A model generated the notes under the pieces. It was given only the letters and a program-made list of their open reading frames with translations. It was not told the DNA's origin and made no database searches. The position numbers and the translations under genes were made by a program. Positions 34,967 to 43,181 of a stretch of 64,000 nucleotides of DNA are shown in pieces (the first letter of the stretch is position 1; every line of letters starts with the position of its first letter). Origin of the DNA: RHLJ01 sp965222205 (GTDB taxonomy: Bacteria > Bacteroidota > Rhodothermia > Balneolales > Balneolaceae); NCBI GenBank assembly GCA_965222205.1, contig OZ244932.1, forward strand, positions 1,550,001-1,614,000. Reading direction: 5' to 3'.

Positions 34967-36483
34967 TGGCAGAACGCCGCTCTATAGGCTCATTAAATCG
35001 GCCGCGAATTGATTTCAAAGTTATTTCCGGAATACTAGGTTCGTTTATTTTCTTTCTGGGGTTTGCTCTTCTTCTCCCTCTTATTATAGATCTGATTTAC
35101 GGAGAACACATGTGGCATTCCTGGCTAATTTCAGCCGGGATTGCCTTTGGAGTAGGCGGTACGCTTTGGTATTTCTTTAAACCTGAGGAAGAAGCCAGAA
35201 TTCGTGAGGGCTTTATGGTAGTGAGCCTGACCTGGCTATTACTTTCGTTAGTTGGAGCTCTGCCGTTTGTTATTTCGGGAATACTCCCCAGCTATACCGA
35301 TGCTGTTTTTGAAACCATGAGCGGCTTAACCACCACAGGGTCTACTATTATGGGTGGAACAACCAGTGATGGTTTTTTCAATCCCCAAATTGAAGAATTA
35401 CCTAAGAGTTTTCTCTTTTGGAGATCGCTGGCTCACTGGCTTGGTGGCATGGGAATTATAGTACTCTCATTGGCTATTCTTCCTCTTTTGGGAATTGGGG
35501 GAATGCAGTTATTCCAGGCTGAATCTCCCGGTCCAACAACTGATAAGCTCACTCCTAGAGTTCAGGAAACTGCAAAACTACTTTGGGTAGTGTATGTAGC
35601 TTTCACCGGGCTTGAATTTCTTTTACTCTGGATTCACCCTGCTATGGATTGGTTTGAAGCTCTGAACCATGCTTTCGCCACATTAGCCACTGGAGGGTTC
35701 TCTACAAAAAATGCAAGTATCGCCGCATTCGACTCTGCCTACATTGATGTGATTATTACCCTGTTTATGTTTTTAGCGGGAATTAATTTCGCGATGCACT
35801 TCCGCTTATTAAATGGTGATACCAAAAGCTTTTTTAATAATCGGGAAACTCGCTTCTATACCTTAATCACCTTGATTGGAATTATAGGAATCTCCTTCTC
35901 TCTTTGGCATTTTGATGGCCGCCCCATTCTGGATGCAATTCGCTATGGCTCATTTCAGGTCGTAGCCATAGTTACCACAACGGGCTTTGGCACCGATGAC
36001 TATGAGCTTTGGTATTCATTTGGAGCCTTCTTTCTGCTCCTGTTTTTCTTCACGGGAGGTAGTGCGGGTTCAACTGGCGGTGGAATTAAGATGGTTCGTT
36101 GGATGATCCTGATCCGAAATACGGGACGGGAGATTAAACAAATTATCCATCCTAAAGCTATACTTCCCGTACGAATTGGAGAACAAGCCATCAGCAGCGA
36201 CATTCAACGAACCGTGCTAAGCTTTTTCATCCTATACATTTTTATTTTTATGCTAGGGGCTTTTGCCATTAGTTTATTCGGATATGATTTAGTTTCATCA
36301 CTTGGCGCCAGTATAGCAGCATTAGGTAATATTGGTCCGGGATGGGGAGAATTTGGACCAACAGATAGCTTTGCTAAGCTCCCTTATCTCGCAAAATGGA
36401 TTTTAATTATGCTAATGATGATCGGCCGTCTCGAAATATTTACCGTGCTGATCATCTTCTCTCCTTCTTTTTGGAAACAATAA
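34966..36483 (+). CDS. trkH: Trk potassium uptake channel TrkH
   Basis: A 505-residue multi-pass K+ transporter with four pore-loop repeats. Selectivity-filter segments are visible as MSGLTTTGSTIM, FATLATGGFSTK, IVTTTGFGTDDY and AALGNIGPGW, and GGSAGSTGGGIKMVRW is the conserved cytoplasmic-side motif. Around ten TM helices. Translationally coupled to trkA. The channel passes K+ and perhaps Na+ and is gated by TrkA-bound nucleotides. Confidence 0.95.
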   Translation: MAERRSIGSLNRPRIDFKVISGILGSFIFFLGFALLLPLIIDLIYGEHMWHSWLISAGIAFGVGGTLWYFFKPEEEARIREGFMVVSLTWLLLSLVGALPFVISGILPSYTDAVFETMSGLTTTGSTIMGGTTSDGFFNPQIEELPKSFLFWRSLAHWLGGMGIIVLSLAILPLLGIGGMQLFQAESPGPTTDKLTPRVQETAKLLWVVYVAFTGLEFLLLWIHPAMDWFEALNHAFATLATGGFSTKNASIAAFDSAYIDVIITLFMFLAGINFAMHFRLLNGDTKSFFNNRETRFYTLITLIGIIGISFSLWHFDGRPILDAIRYGSFQVVAIVTTTGFGTDDYELWYSFGAFFLLLFFFTGGSAGSTGGGIKMVRWMILIRNTGREIKQIIHPKAILPVRIGEQAISSDIQRTVLSFFILYIFIFMLGAFAISLFGYDLVSSLGASIAALGNIGPGWGEFGPTDSFAKLPYLAKWILIMLMMIGRLEIFTVLIIFSPSFWKQ

Positions 36484-36616
36484 AAATTCAGAGATTTTTT
36501 ACTATTGTAAAAAGAATTTTCTTATCTCAAAGATAACTTAATTGAAAAGCCTTAATTATCTAGACACTAAAAAAGGTTTTTAATCATTGTTTAGATAATA
36601 ACCCAATGATATTCTA

Positions 36617-37945
36617 TTGATCTCCACGAATCGACTTTATACTGTTTTATGTGTTGTGCTCCTCTTCAGTCTGAGTTGCAGCTTAGGAATTGATAAAGAA
36701 GAAATAGATTTTGATACAAACCTGGCTTCATTAAATATTTCTACTTCCGGGCAGCCTATTCAGGATGAACCTAAAATTAATGCCCGGCTCCTTGTTTCTG
36801 TCCAAGATAAAGTCCAGTTCGATGGGAACATTGCGATCGAAATACGTGGCTCCTCATCCCAACGATTTCCCAAAAAATCGTACGGTTTTGAAACCAGGAA
36901 CGATAATAATGAAGACCTGGATGTATCATTATTAGGGTTACCTGCTGAAGAAGACTGGATTTTGCATGGACCATATACTGATAAAACACTAGTCAGAAAT
37001 AAGTTTATGTATGACCTATCCAGAAGTTTGGGGATTTATGCCAGCAGAACCATTTTTGTTGATTTAGCAATTAACGATGAGTATCAGGGTTTGTACATCC
37101 TTATGGAAAAGCTTAAACGCGATGAGAAGCGCATAAATATATCAAAGATATCAGATGAAGATATTACCGGTGGATATATCTTAAAAATTGATCGGGCTGA
37201 AGAAGGTGTACCAGAAGCATCATTCACTTCTTTATATCCCCCACCTTTTGCTACCAGAGGGCAACAAGTTACTTTTGTGTTCGAAGAACCTTCTCACGAA
37301 GAAATGACCCCAAACCAGAAAGAGTATATCACAAAATATATCTCAGACTTCGAAGACGCTTTATATTCCGAAAGTTTTACCGACCCGGAGTCAGGATATC
37401 CCTCCTTTATCAACACTTCTACTTTTGTTGATTACTTTTTACTGAACGAACTGGCAAACAATGTTGATTCTTTTCGGTTGAGCACATTTATAACTAAGGA
37501 CAAGGGTGGAAAACTAAGTATGGGACCCATCTGGGATTTCAATTACGCCCTTGGCAATGTAGACTTTTGTGAAGCAGGCACAACAGATGTTTGGGCTTTT
37601 ACCTTTAATGAAAGATGTGGTCATCACAACCAGCAAGTTCCCTTTTGGTGGTCCAGATTTATGGAAGATCCTGCCTTTGTTAGCCTACTTAGAATGAGAT
37701 GGAAGGAGTTACGTGATGCAGAATTCACCGTATCAAACTTTAATGATATAATTGATGGCTATGCACAGTTTCTGGAAACTTCCGAAGCTGTAAAAAGAAA
37801 TTTTCAAGCTTGGGATATCTTAGGACTGGATGTCCATCCAAACAACTTTGTAGGCGAAACTCACCAACAAGAAATTGACTATTTAAAAAACTGGCTTAAA
37901 GATCGTCTTATTTGGTTAGATGGGGCTATTGAAGGATTAGAGTAA
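36617..37945 (+). CDS. CotH kinase family protein, exported
   Basis: A 442-residue protein with an N-terminal export signal and a possible, imperfect lipobox around Cys21 (LSCS). The CotH fold follows: EIRGSSSQRFPKKSYGFE (about 75-92), LLGLPAEEDWILHGPYTDKTLVRNKF, a central YILMEKLKRD and ILKIDRAEEG, and the GPIWDFNYALGN metal-binding segment. CotH proteins are atypical protein kinases that phosphorylate secreted proteins in Bacillus. The start is a TTG at 36617, because the nearby ATG is stopped out of frame. The substrate is unknown. Confidence 0.88.
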   Translation: MISTNRLYTVLCVVLLFSLSCSLGIDKEEIDFDTNLASLNISTSGQPIQDEPKINARLLVSVQDKVQFDGNIAIEIRGSSSQRFPKKSYGFETRNDNNEDLDVSLLGLPAEEDWILHGPYTDKTLVRNKFMYDLSRSLGIYASRTIFVDLAINDEYQGLYILMEKLKRDEKRINISKISDEDITGGYILKIDRAEEGVPEASFTSLYPPPFATRGQQVTFVFEEPSHEEMTPNQKEYITKYISDFEDALYSESFTDPESGYPSFINTSTFVDYFLLNELANNVDSFRLSTFITKDKGGKLSMGPIWDFNYALGNVDFCEAGTTDVWAFTFNERCGHHNQQVPFWWSRFMEDPAFVSLLRMRWKELRDAEFTVSNFNDIIDGYAQFLETSEAVKRNFQAWDILGLDVHPNNFVGETHQQEIDYLKNWLKDRLIWLDGAIEGLE

Positions 37946-38085
37946 ATTGTTAATCTGCTATTCATACATAGGTTGCTGCCCCCTTTTCGTACCGATAAAA
38001 AAGTGCTTTAATTATTAATTTGAACGCAGTAGGTTAGTCCATTCTTTTGATTAATATTTAAAACTAACTTTCTAACCACTAGTAC

Positions 38086-39312
38086 ATGGAACATGACATT
38101 AACCGAAGAAGGTTGTTTATTGCCAGCTGTTTTGCCCTTTTAACTACTGCTTTTGCATTCGGGATACGAGCCGGCATTATGAACGACCTTGTGTCTGACA
38201 TGAGTATGAGTGACACTGAGCTAGGCTGGATCAATTTTATGGGGATTTTTGGGTTCCCGATTGCTACTTTAATTGGTGGACCTCTTTATAATTCACTCGG
38301 CCCTAAAAGGATTGGCGATATAGCCTTCCTCAGTCATATAATTGGGATTACTTTCTCTATTTTCTCGGGTAGTTTTTACTGGCTATTCTTTTCTACTTTC
38401 TTCATCAGCTTTGGAAATGGTATGGTTGAGGCAGCTTACAATCCTATGATTGCTGCTATGTACAAAGCCGAGGAAAGAGCCAAGATGCTTAATTTGTTCC
38501 ATGTATGGTTTCCAGGAGGAATTGCAATTGGTTCTATTATCGTAATTCTGGTAGCCAATTTTGGAGGTGGGTGGCAGATTAAACTTGGGATTATGTATAT
38601 CCCCGCTCTAATCTATTTTTTCATGTTCAGAGGGCAGAAATTCCCTGAGGCTCCTAAAGAAATCACTACTTCAACTTCAGAAAATATGAAAGCCATACTT
38701 CGCTCTCCTCTTTACTGGGTAATGTTGACCTGTATGGCCTTAACAGCTACTACCGAGTTAGGCACACAATCCTGGGTAGAACGAATTCTGGCGAACTCCG
38801 GAGCACAGCCACTAATAGTACTAGCTCTTGTAACAGGTATTATGGCTGTTGGAAGAACGTTTGCAGGTCCACTTATTCACCGATTAAACATTACCGGTGT
38901 ACTTCTGGCTTCTGCCGTAATTTCTACTATTGCAATTTTCATGATGAGTCAGGCTACTGGGGTAATGGTATATATAGCAGCAATTCTTTTCGCTATAGGG
39001 GTATGTTACTTCTGGCCAAATATGATTTCTTTTGTAGCCGAATATACACCAAGAACCGGAGCGTTTGGAATGTCGCTAATTGGTGGAGTTGGAATGCTTG
39101 GTCTTTCAATCTTTCAACCTATTATCGGAAGTTGGATAGAAGACCACAGAGCTACTCAGGCAGAACTTGGGTTAACCGGCGATGCTCTGGAACTTGCTGC
39201 GGGACAAGCTACGCTCGCTAACATTGCCATCCTTCCTCTTATCCTAACGGTAGTTTTTGCCGGAGTATTTTTCTACATCAAAACACGATATAAAAAAGAA
39301 GATCACGTCTAA
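38086..39312 (+). CDS. MFS transporter
   Basis: A 408-residue major facilitator with about twelve hydrophobic helices. Motif A-like GGPLYNSLGPKRIG follows TM2, and a second copy-like GRTFAGPLIHRLN lies in the second half. It resembles sugar-proton symporters of the FucP-like group common in Bacteroidota, but the substrate cannot be assigned. It stands alone, with a weak hairpin downstream. Confidence 0.88.
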   Translation: MEHDINRRRLFIASCFALLTTAFAFGIRAGIMNDLVSDMSMSDTELGWINFMGIFGFPIATLIGGPLYNSLGPKRIGDIAFLSHIIGITFSIFSGSFYWLFFSTFFISFGNGMVEAAYNPMIAAMYKAEERAKMLNLFHVWFPGGIAIGSIIVILVANFGGGWQIKLGIMYIPALIYFFMFRGQKFPEAPKEITTSTSENMKAILRSPLYWVMLTCMALTATTELGTQSWVERILANSGAQPLIVLALVTGIMAVGRTFAGPLIHRLNITGVLLASAVISTIAIFMMSQATGVMVYIAAILFAIGVCYFWPNMISFVAEYTPRTGAFGMSLIGGVGMLGLSIFQPIIGSWIEDHRATQAELGLTGDALELAAGQATLANIAILPLILTVVFAGVFFYIKTRYKKEDHV

Positions 39313-39342
39313 ATTTTCAAGATTTAGTAACTCTGAAAAGGC

Positions 39343-39366
39343 AGCTAAGAAATTAGCTTACTTTTT
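39343..39366 (+). terminator. Possible weak terminator after the MFS gene
   Basis: A 6-bp stem AGCTAA/TTAGCT with a GAAA loop (39343-39358) is followed by TACTTTTT. Too AT-rich to be sure. Confidence 0.35.
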
Positions 39367-39478
39367 GGTTTAAGTTTTTTATGTCATTTATCCTTTTTTT
39401 CAACTATTGATACTTGGATGTTTCTTCTTCAATGTGTTTTATAATTATTCTTCATTGTGATAACCTTTCAATAAATCC

Positions 39479-40240
39479 ATGCTAAAATTCTTCCGAAAAA
39501 TTCGCCAAAAACTGCTATCAGAAAACAAGTTCAGCAAATATATACTTTATGCTATTGGGGAAATAATCCTTGTAGTAATTGGGATTTTGATTGCTCTACA
39601 GATCAATAATTGGAATGAAGCTAGAAAAATATCCTCAAGTGAGGTGAGTTATCTCAATGCTTTAAAAGCTGAATTTGAAGTGAATCAATCGAAGCTTCAA
39701 TCTGTAACACGCATAAATGAGAATAATTTAAAATATGCAAGAGAGTTATCTGAATTAATGGGTAAAGATGATTCTGCTATCTCCGTAAAAGAATTGAGAG
39801 CAATAATCATAAGAATAGTAAATGCTGAAGCTCAATATCGACCAAGCAACGGGGTAATAAATGAAATATTAAATTCAGGAAAGCTCGAAATATTCAAGAG
39901 TGATAGCCTTCGGTTTATGATAAGCAGCTGGAACGGGGAGTTGATGAAAGTTAGGTTTCAAGAACAAGATGAAGTACATATTTCACGACAGAATTTATTT
40001 AATATCATTTTTAAGAAAACCAATGTTAAAGAAATGGTTAAGGCTTATGATAACGATGCCTTTTTATTGACCGAATCAAAATTAACCTCTAATGAACTCG
40101 CATTATTACAATCTTTAGAACTTGAGAATGCTTTGGTAAGATTTATCGCATCCAGTTATTATTTAGATTATCGATATCGAGAACTACACAAAGTTCAAGG
40201 TTCATTATTGAATAAGATAGCAGAGATTCAACGACTATAA
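39479..40240 (+). CDS. DUF6090 membrane protein, copy 1
   Basis: A 253-residue protein with a basic amphipathic N terminus (MLKFFRKIRQKLL), one TM helix (about 22-41, YILYAIGEIILVVIGILIAL) and the QINNWNE motif typical of DUF6090, followed by a long, probably periplasmic, helical domain. Function unknown. Its first about 150 bases are almost identical to those of the next gene while the 3' parts are unlike, so it is one cassette of a tandem set. Local AT content is high. Confidence 0.85.
   Translation: MLKFFRKIRQKLLSENKFSKYILYAIGEIILVVIGILIALQINNWNEARKISSSEVSYLNALKAEFEVNQSKLQSVTRINENNLKYARELSELMGKDDSAISVKELRAIIIRIVNAEAQYRPSNGVINEILNSGKLEIFKSDSLRFMISSWNGELMKVRFQEQDEVHISRQNLFNIIFKKTNVKEMVKAYDNDAFLLTESKLTSNELALLQSLELENALVRFIASSYYLDYRYRELHKVQGSLLNKIAEIQRL
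39521..39618 (+). repeat. 98-bp direct repeat, copy A (DUF6090 membrane anchor)
   Basis: Identical over 98 bases to 40326-40423, including synonymous positions. It encodes the TM helix and QINNWNE motif. Confidence 0.9.
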
Positions 40241-40283
40241 ATGAGCTCCGCCATAAAAAATTAAAAGTTAAGTATATTAACCC

Positions 40284-41108
40284 ATGCTAAAATTCTTTCG
40301 AAGAATTCGCCAAAAACTGCTATCTGAAAACAAGTTCAGCAAATATATACTTTATGCTATTGGGGAAATAATCCTTGTAGTAATTGGGATTTTGATTGCT
40401 CTACAGATCAATAATTGGAATGAGGCTCGGAAAAACGTTAAAAAAGAAATCAACTATCTCAACCATCTTATAGATGAACTAGAAACTAACAAAGAGTTAT
40501 CTGAAGAGTATATCTTTTTCTCAGTAAAACAATATGAGGCTGCTAATTATTTATCAAACGTGATGACTTCAAAAATTGACACTGTTGAAGTCGTCACTTT
40601 TATTGATGCATTAATAAGATGCCAATCTTTAGCTCATATAAATTACAGCACAAATGTTTGGGAAGAACTAAAGTCTACAGGAGACTTATCGATAATAGAA
40701 AACAAGGACCTTACACAAAATCTAAGTATTTATTTTAATTATTTAGAGTATCCATTTAATCTAGAAAAAGAGTTTGGTTTAAAGAGTTTAGACTATCGTG
40801 ATTTAACCAATGAAGTAATTGATTTTGATTTAAAGAAAGAAATTGTTGATTCGCGATTGAAAACTGGTATCATCAGCCATTCTAGATTAGATGAAGTTGA
40901 AGGCTTAGTTACCAAGAATCAGTTGAAACCTATGATAACCCAGCTAAGAGAAATAAAAGGGTTATCTGGCTTATTATCCGATATTTACCTGAATAGAAAA
41001 CTTACTGAAGTATTATATAATGAAATACTTACGGAAACAGATAAGTTACAAGTCCTCATTAAAAAAGAAATTGAACTATTAGATGCTAAAATTCTTTCGA
41101 AAAATTAG
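40284..41108 (+). CDS. DUF6090 membrane protein, copy 2
   Basis: A 274-residue paralogue of the preceding gene. The N-terminal anchor (residues 1-51) is nearly identical, with RRIRQKLLSENKFSKY and the TM helix followed by QINNWNEARK; the remaining 220 residues form a different helical domain (conserved YF and DYRDLTNE elements, many Leu/Glu/Lys). The last about nine residues (LDAKILSKN) are encoded by a fragment of a third copy read in another frame. Function unknown. Confidence 0.85.
   Translation: MLKFFRRIRQKLLSENKFSKYILYAIGEIILVVIGILIALQINNWNEARKNVKKEINYLNHLIDELETNKELSEEYIFFSVKQYEAANYLSNVMTSKIDTVEVVTFIDALIRCQSLAHINYSTNVWEELKSTGDLSIIENKDLTQNLSIYFNYLEYPFNLEKEFGLKSLDYRDLTNEVIDFDLKKEIVDSRLKTGIISHSRLDEVEGLVTKNQLKPMITQLREIKGLSGLLSDIYLNRKLTEVLYNEILTETDKLQVLIKKEIELLDAKILSKN
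40326..40423 (+). repeat. 98-bp direct repeat, copy B (DUF6090 membrane anchor)
   Basis: Identical to 39521-39618; the start codons of the two genes are 805 bases apart. Confidence 0.9.
41083..41106 (+). repeat. Remnant of a third DUF6090 gene start
   Basis: These 24 bases differ by one base from the first 24 bases of each DUF6090 copy (39479-39502 and 40284-40307) and begin with the same ATG. Similarity then fades within about 15 bases. The remnant lies across the 3' end of copy 2 and about 15 bases before the ATG of the metallo-hydrolase gene. Confidence 0.8.
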
Positions 41109-41121
41109 ACTAAATCTGATT

Positions 41122-42020
41122 ATGCAATTACCAAAACTCGCTTCCTTTTTAACTTTGATAGTACTTGTATTAATGACAAGCCAGCTCATAAGCCAGGAAA
41201 GTGAGTTGGAATTGACTTATTTAGGAGCAGCCGGATGGAAACTTATAAGTAGTAATGGAACTACCATATTAATCGACCCTTACATCACAAGAAAAAGATA
41301 TGGCCAAATAAGAGATTCAGTTGCTGTTTCAAATACCGAACTGATAGATAAACATATTGAAGAAGCCGATTTCATTCTGATTCATCACGGTCACCCCGAT
41401 CATCTTCTCGACGTTCCATACATTGCAAAAAAAACCGGGGCGAAAGTTATAGGTACAGAAACAACGATGAACATTTTAAGACCTATGATATTGACCGGGA
41501 TAATCTTTACACTGTTAAAGGTGGTGAGGACTATCAATTTGAGAACTTCTCTGTTAGAATTATACCATCGCTCCATTCCCCATTAAGAGATAAAAAATAC
41601 TTTGATTCCAGACGATATAAGGAACCGCTAAAGGGCCCGATTAGGTATTCTGACATGATTGAAGGCGGCTCGTTGATGTTTTTGATAAGAATCGATGGCT
41701 CTGAAATCCTGACTATGGGCTCAATGAACTTTATTGAAAGAGAAATACAAGGATTATCTCCTGATGTGCTTTTAGCCGGATCAGCTAATTCCAGATTAAA
41801 CATATATAAGTACACCGAACGGCTACTATCCCTTACAAACTTTCCCGGAATAGTGATCCCCACTCACTGGGACAATTTCTCAGTACCATATGATGATAAA
41901 GAAGCTCTGGAACAGGCCCGAAAGGCTAAAGCTGATCCTTTTGTTAAGGAAGTAAATGAATTATCACCTGAGATTCGTGTGATTATTCCCGAGCATCTGA
42001 AGCCAATAAAAATTAAGTAG
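41122..42020 (+). pseudogene. MBL-fold metallo-hydrolase, frameshifted
   Basis: A secreted metallo-beta-lactamase-fold hydrolase split by a one-base shift near 41482. The first frame (41122-41586, from the ATG MQLPKLASF) holds a signal peptide (to about Gln22) and the metal site HGHPDH (His89, His91, Asp93, His94), ending in out-of-frame residues after MNILR. Resuming in the -1 frame at 41481 gives a continuous sequence, TYDIDRDNLYTVKGG and on, to 42020, with the second metal-site histidine candidate in IPSLHSPL and PTHWDNF. The three lactonase/hydrolase-type segments are intact, so the change looks recent or is a sequencing error. Confidence 0.85.
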
Positions 42021-42125
42021 ACAACAACCTTAATTTGAACCCAAAAAATTCATGAAGAATGAACCACTTGTGAGTTGTTTGGAAATCAGTTTAATTCAGG
42101 TACTCGAAAAACAAATCTCTATTCT

Positions 42126-43181
42126 ATGAAAAAACTCCTCTCTCTACTCATCGCATTTGGTACAATTATAAGTCTGAACGCACAGGAATTCCCTTCCGAA
42201 GAATGGTTGTATAACGAGAATTATGAAACCAATGGATGGAACCTTAACAAGCTTAGAACACTCAACGAATTTATAATTGACAGCACAAATATCACCGGAT
42301 TGGTAATCGTACACAATGGGAAAATTGTTTATGATTATGGGGAAATCACAGATAACTCCTACATAGCTTCCGTTCGAAAAAGTGTACTGGCTATGCTGTA
42401 TGGAAAGTATGTTGAAAATGGCACGGTTGATTTGAGTAAATCTCTGGCTGATTTGGGAATTACAGATGTAAACGAAATTTCTGATTTAGAGAAGCAAGCA
42501 ACTATACAGGATCTTATTTCCGCACGCTCAGGTATCTACTTGGCAGGTTCAAATGGCGGGGATTCAAGAGCTTTTGCTCCCGATAGAAACTCGAAAGAAC
42601 CAGGAAGTTATTGGTTATATAACAACTACGATTTTAATTTAGCAGGATACATTTTTGAGCAAGAAACAGGAAAGAGTATTTATGACGAAATAGATAGTCA
42701 GTTAGCTAAGCCATTGCAAATGCAGGATTGGGACCGAAGTCTTCAGAGAAAATCCGGTGATACCTCCATCTCAAAATTTCAGGCATATCACATGTGGTTT
42801 TCGGCCAGAGACTTGGCACGAATTGGTCTCCTTATGCTTAATAATGGTAACTGGAACGGCGATCAATTAATATCAAAAGAATGGGTTGAGGAAATGGTTG
42901 CCCAACATACTACTTCTGAGGAAGTAATCAACAATACCAGAGACAACGGACAAATGGATTTAGGCTATGGATATATGTGGTGGCTTTGGGAAAATACAGG
43001 AGATCCAAGATTTGAAGGCGCCTATATGGCTTCCGGTGCCTGGGGACAAAGCATAACCGTTTTCCCTGAGATAGATGTGGTAGTCGCTTTCAAGACAAAC
43101 AATATTTACAGGAGATCAAACAATACGGCTACAAGACTCAAGATTTTGAAGAAAGCAGCTGGCAGTTTTGAAATGGATTAA
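42126..43181 (+). CDS. Serine hydrolase, beta-lactamase/class C-like
   Basis: About 351 residues from the ATG at 42126 (an in-frame TTG at 42075 would add an unlikely 17 residues). A signal peptide ends near Ala19-Gln20. The beta-lactamase/transpeptidase fold shows the nucleophile motif SVRK (Ser82, Lys85), a YNN triad (LYNNYDF) and a late GAWGQS region in place of KTG. Such proteins act as esterases, DD-peptidases or lactamases. Its stop overlaps the convergent MMPL stop as TTAA. Confidence 0.9.
   Translation: MKKLLSLLIAFGTIISLNAQEFPSEEWLYNENYETNGWNLNKLRTLNEFIIDSTNITGLVIVHNGKIVYDYGEITDNSYIASVRKSVLAMLYGKYVENGTVDLSKSLADLGITDVNEISDLEKQATIQDLISARSGIYLAGSNGGDSRAFAPDRNSKEPGSYWLYNNYDFNLAGYIFEQETGKSIYDEIDSQLAKPLQMQDWDRSLQRKSGDTSISKFQAYHMWFSARDLARIGLLMLNNGNWNGDQLISKEWVEEMVAQHTTSEEVINNTRDNGQMDLGYGYMWWLWENTGDPRFEGAYMASGAWGQSITVFPEIDVVVAFKTNNIYRRSNNTATRLKILKKAAGSFEMD

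Noticed and set aside
41083..41121. Start of the metallo-hydrolase at 41083 (MLKFFRKIR...)
   Set aside because: This N terminus is a copied DUF6090 start; the ATG at 41122 gives a normal signal peptide without it.
41470..41500. Programmed -1 frameshift in the metallo-hydrolase
   Set aside because: No slippery heptamer or downstream pairing is evident at the join, so a mutation or sequence error is more likely.
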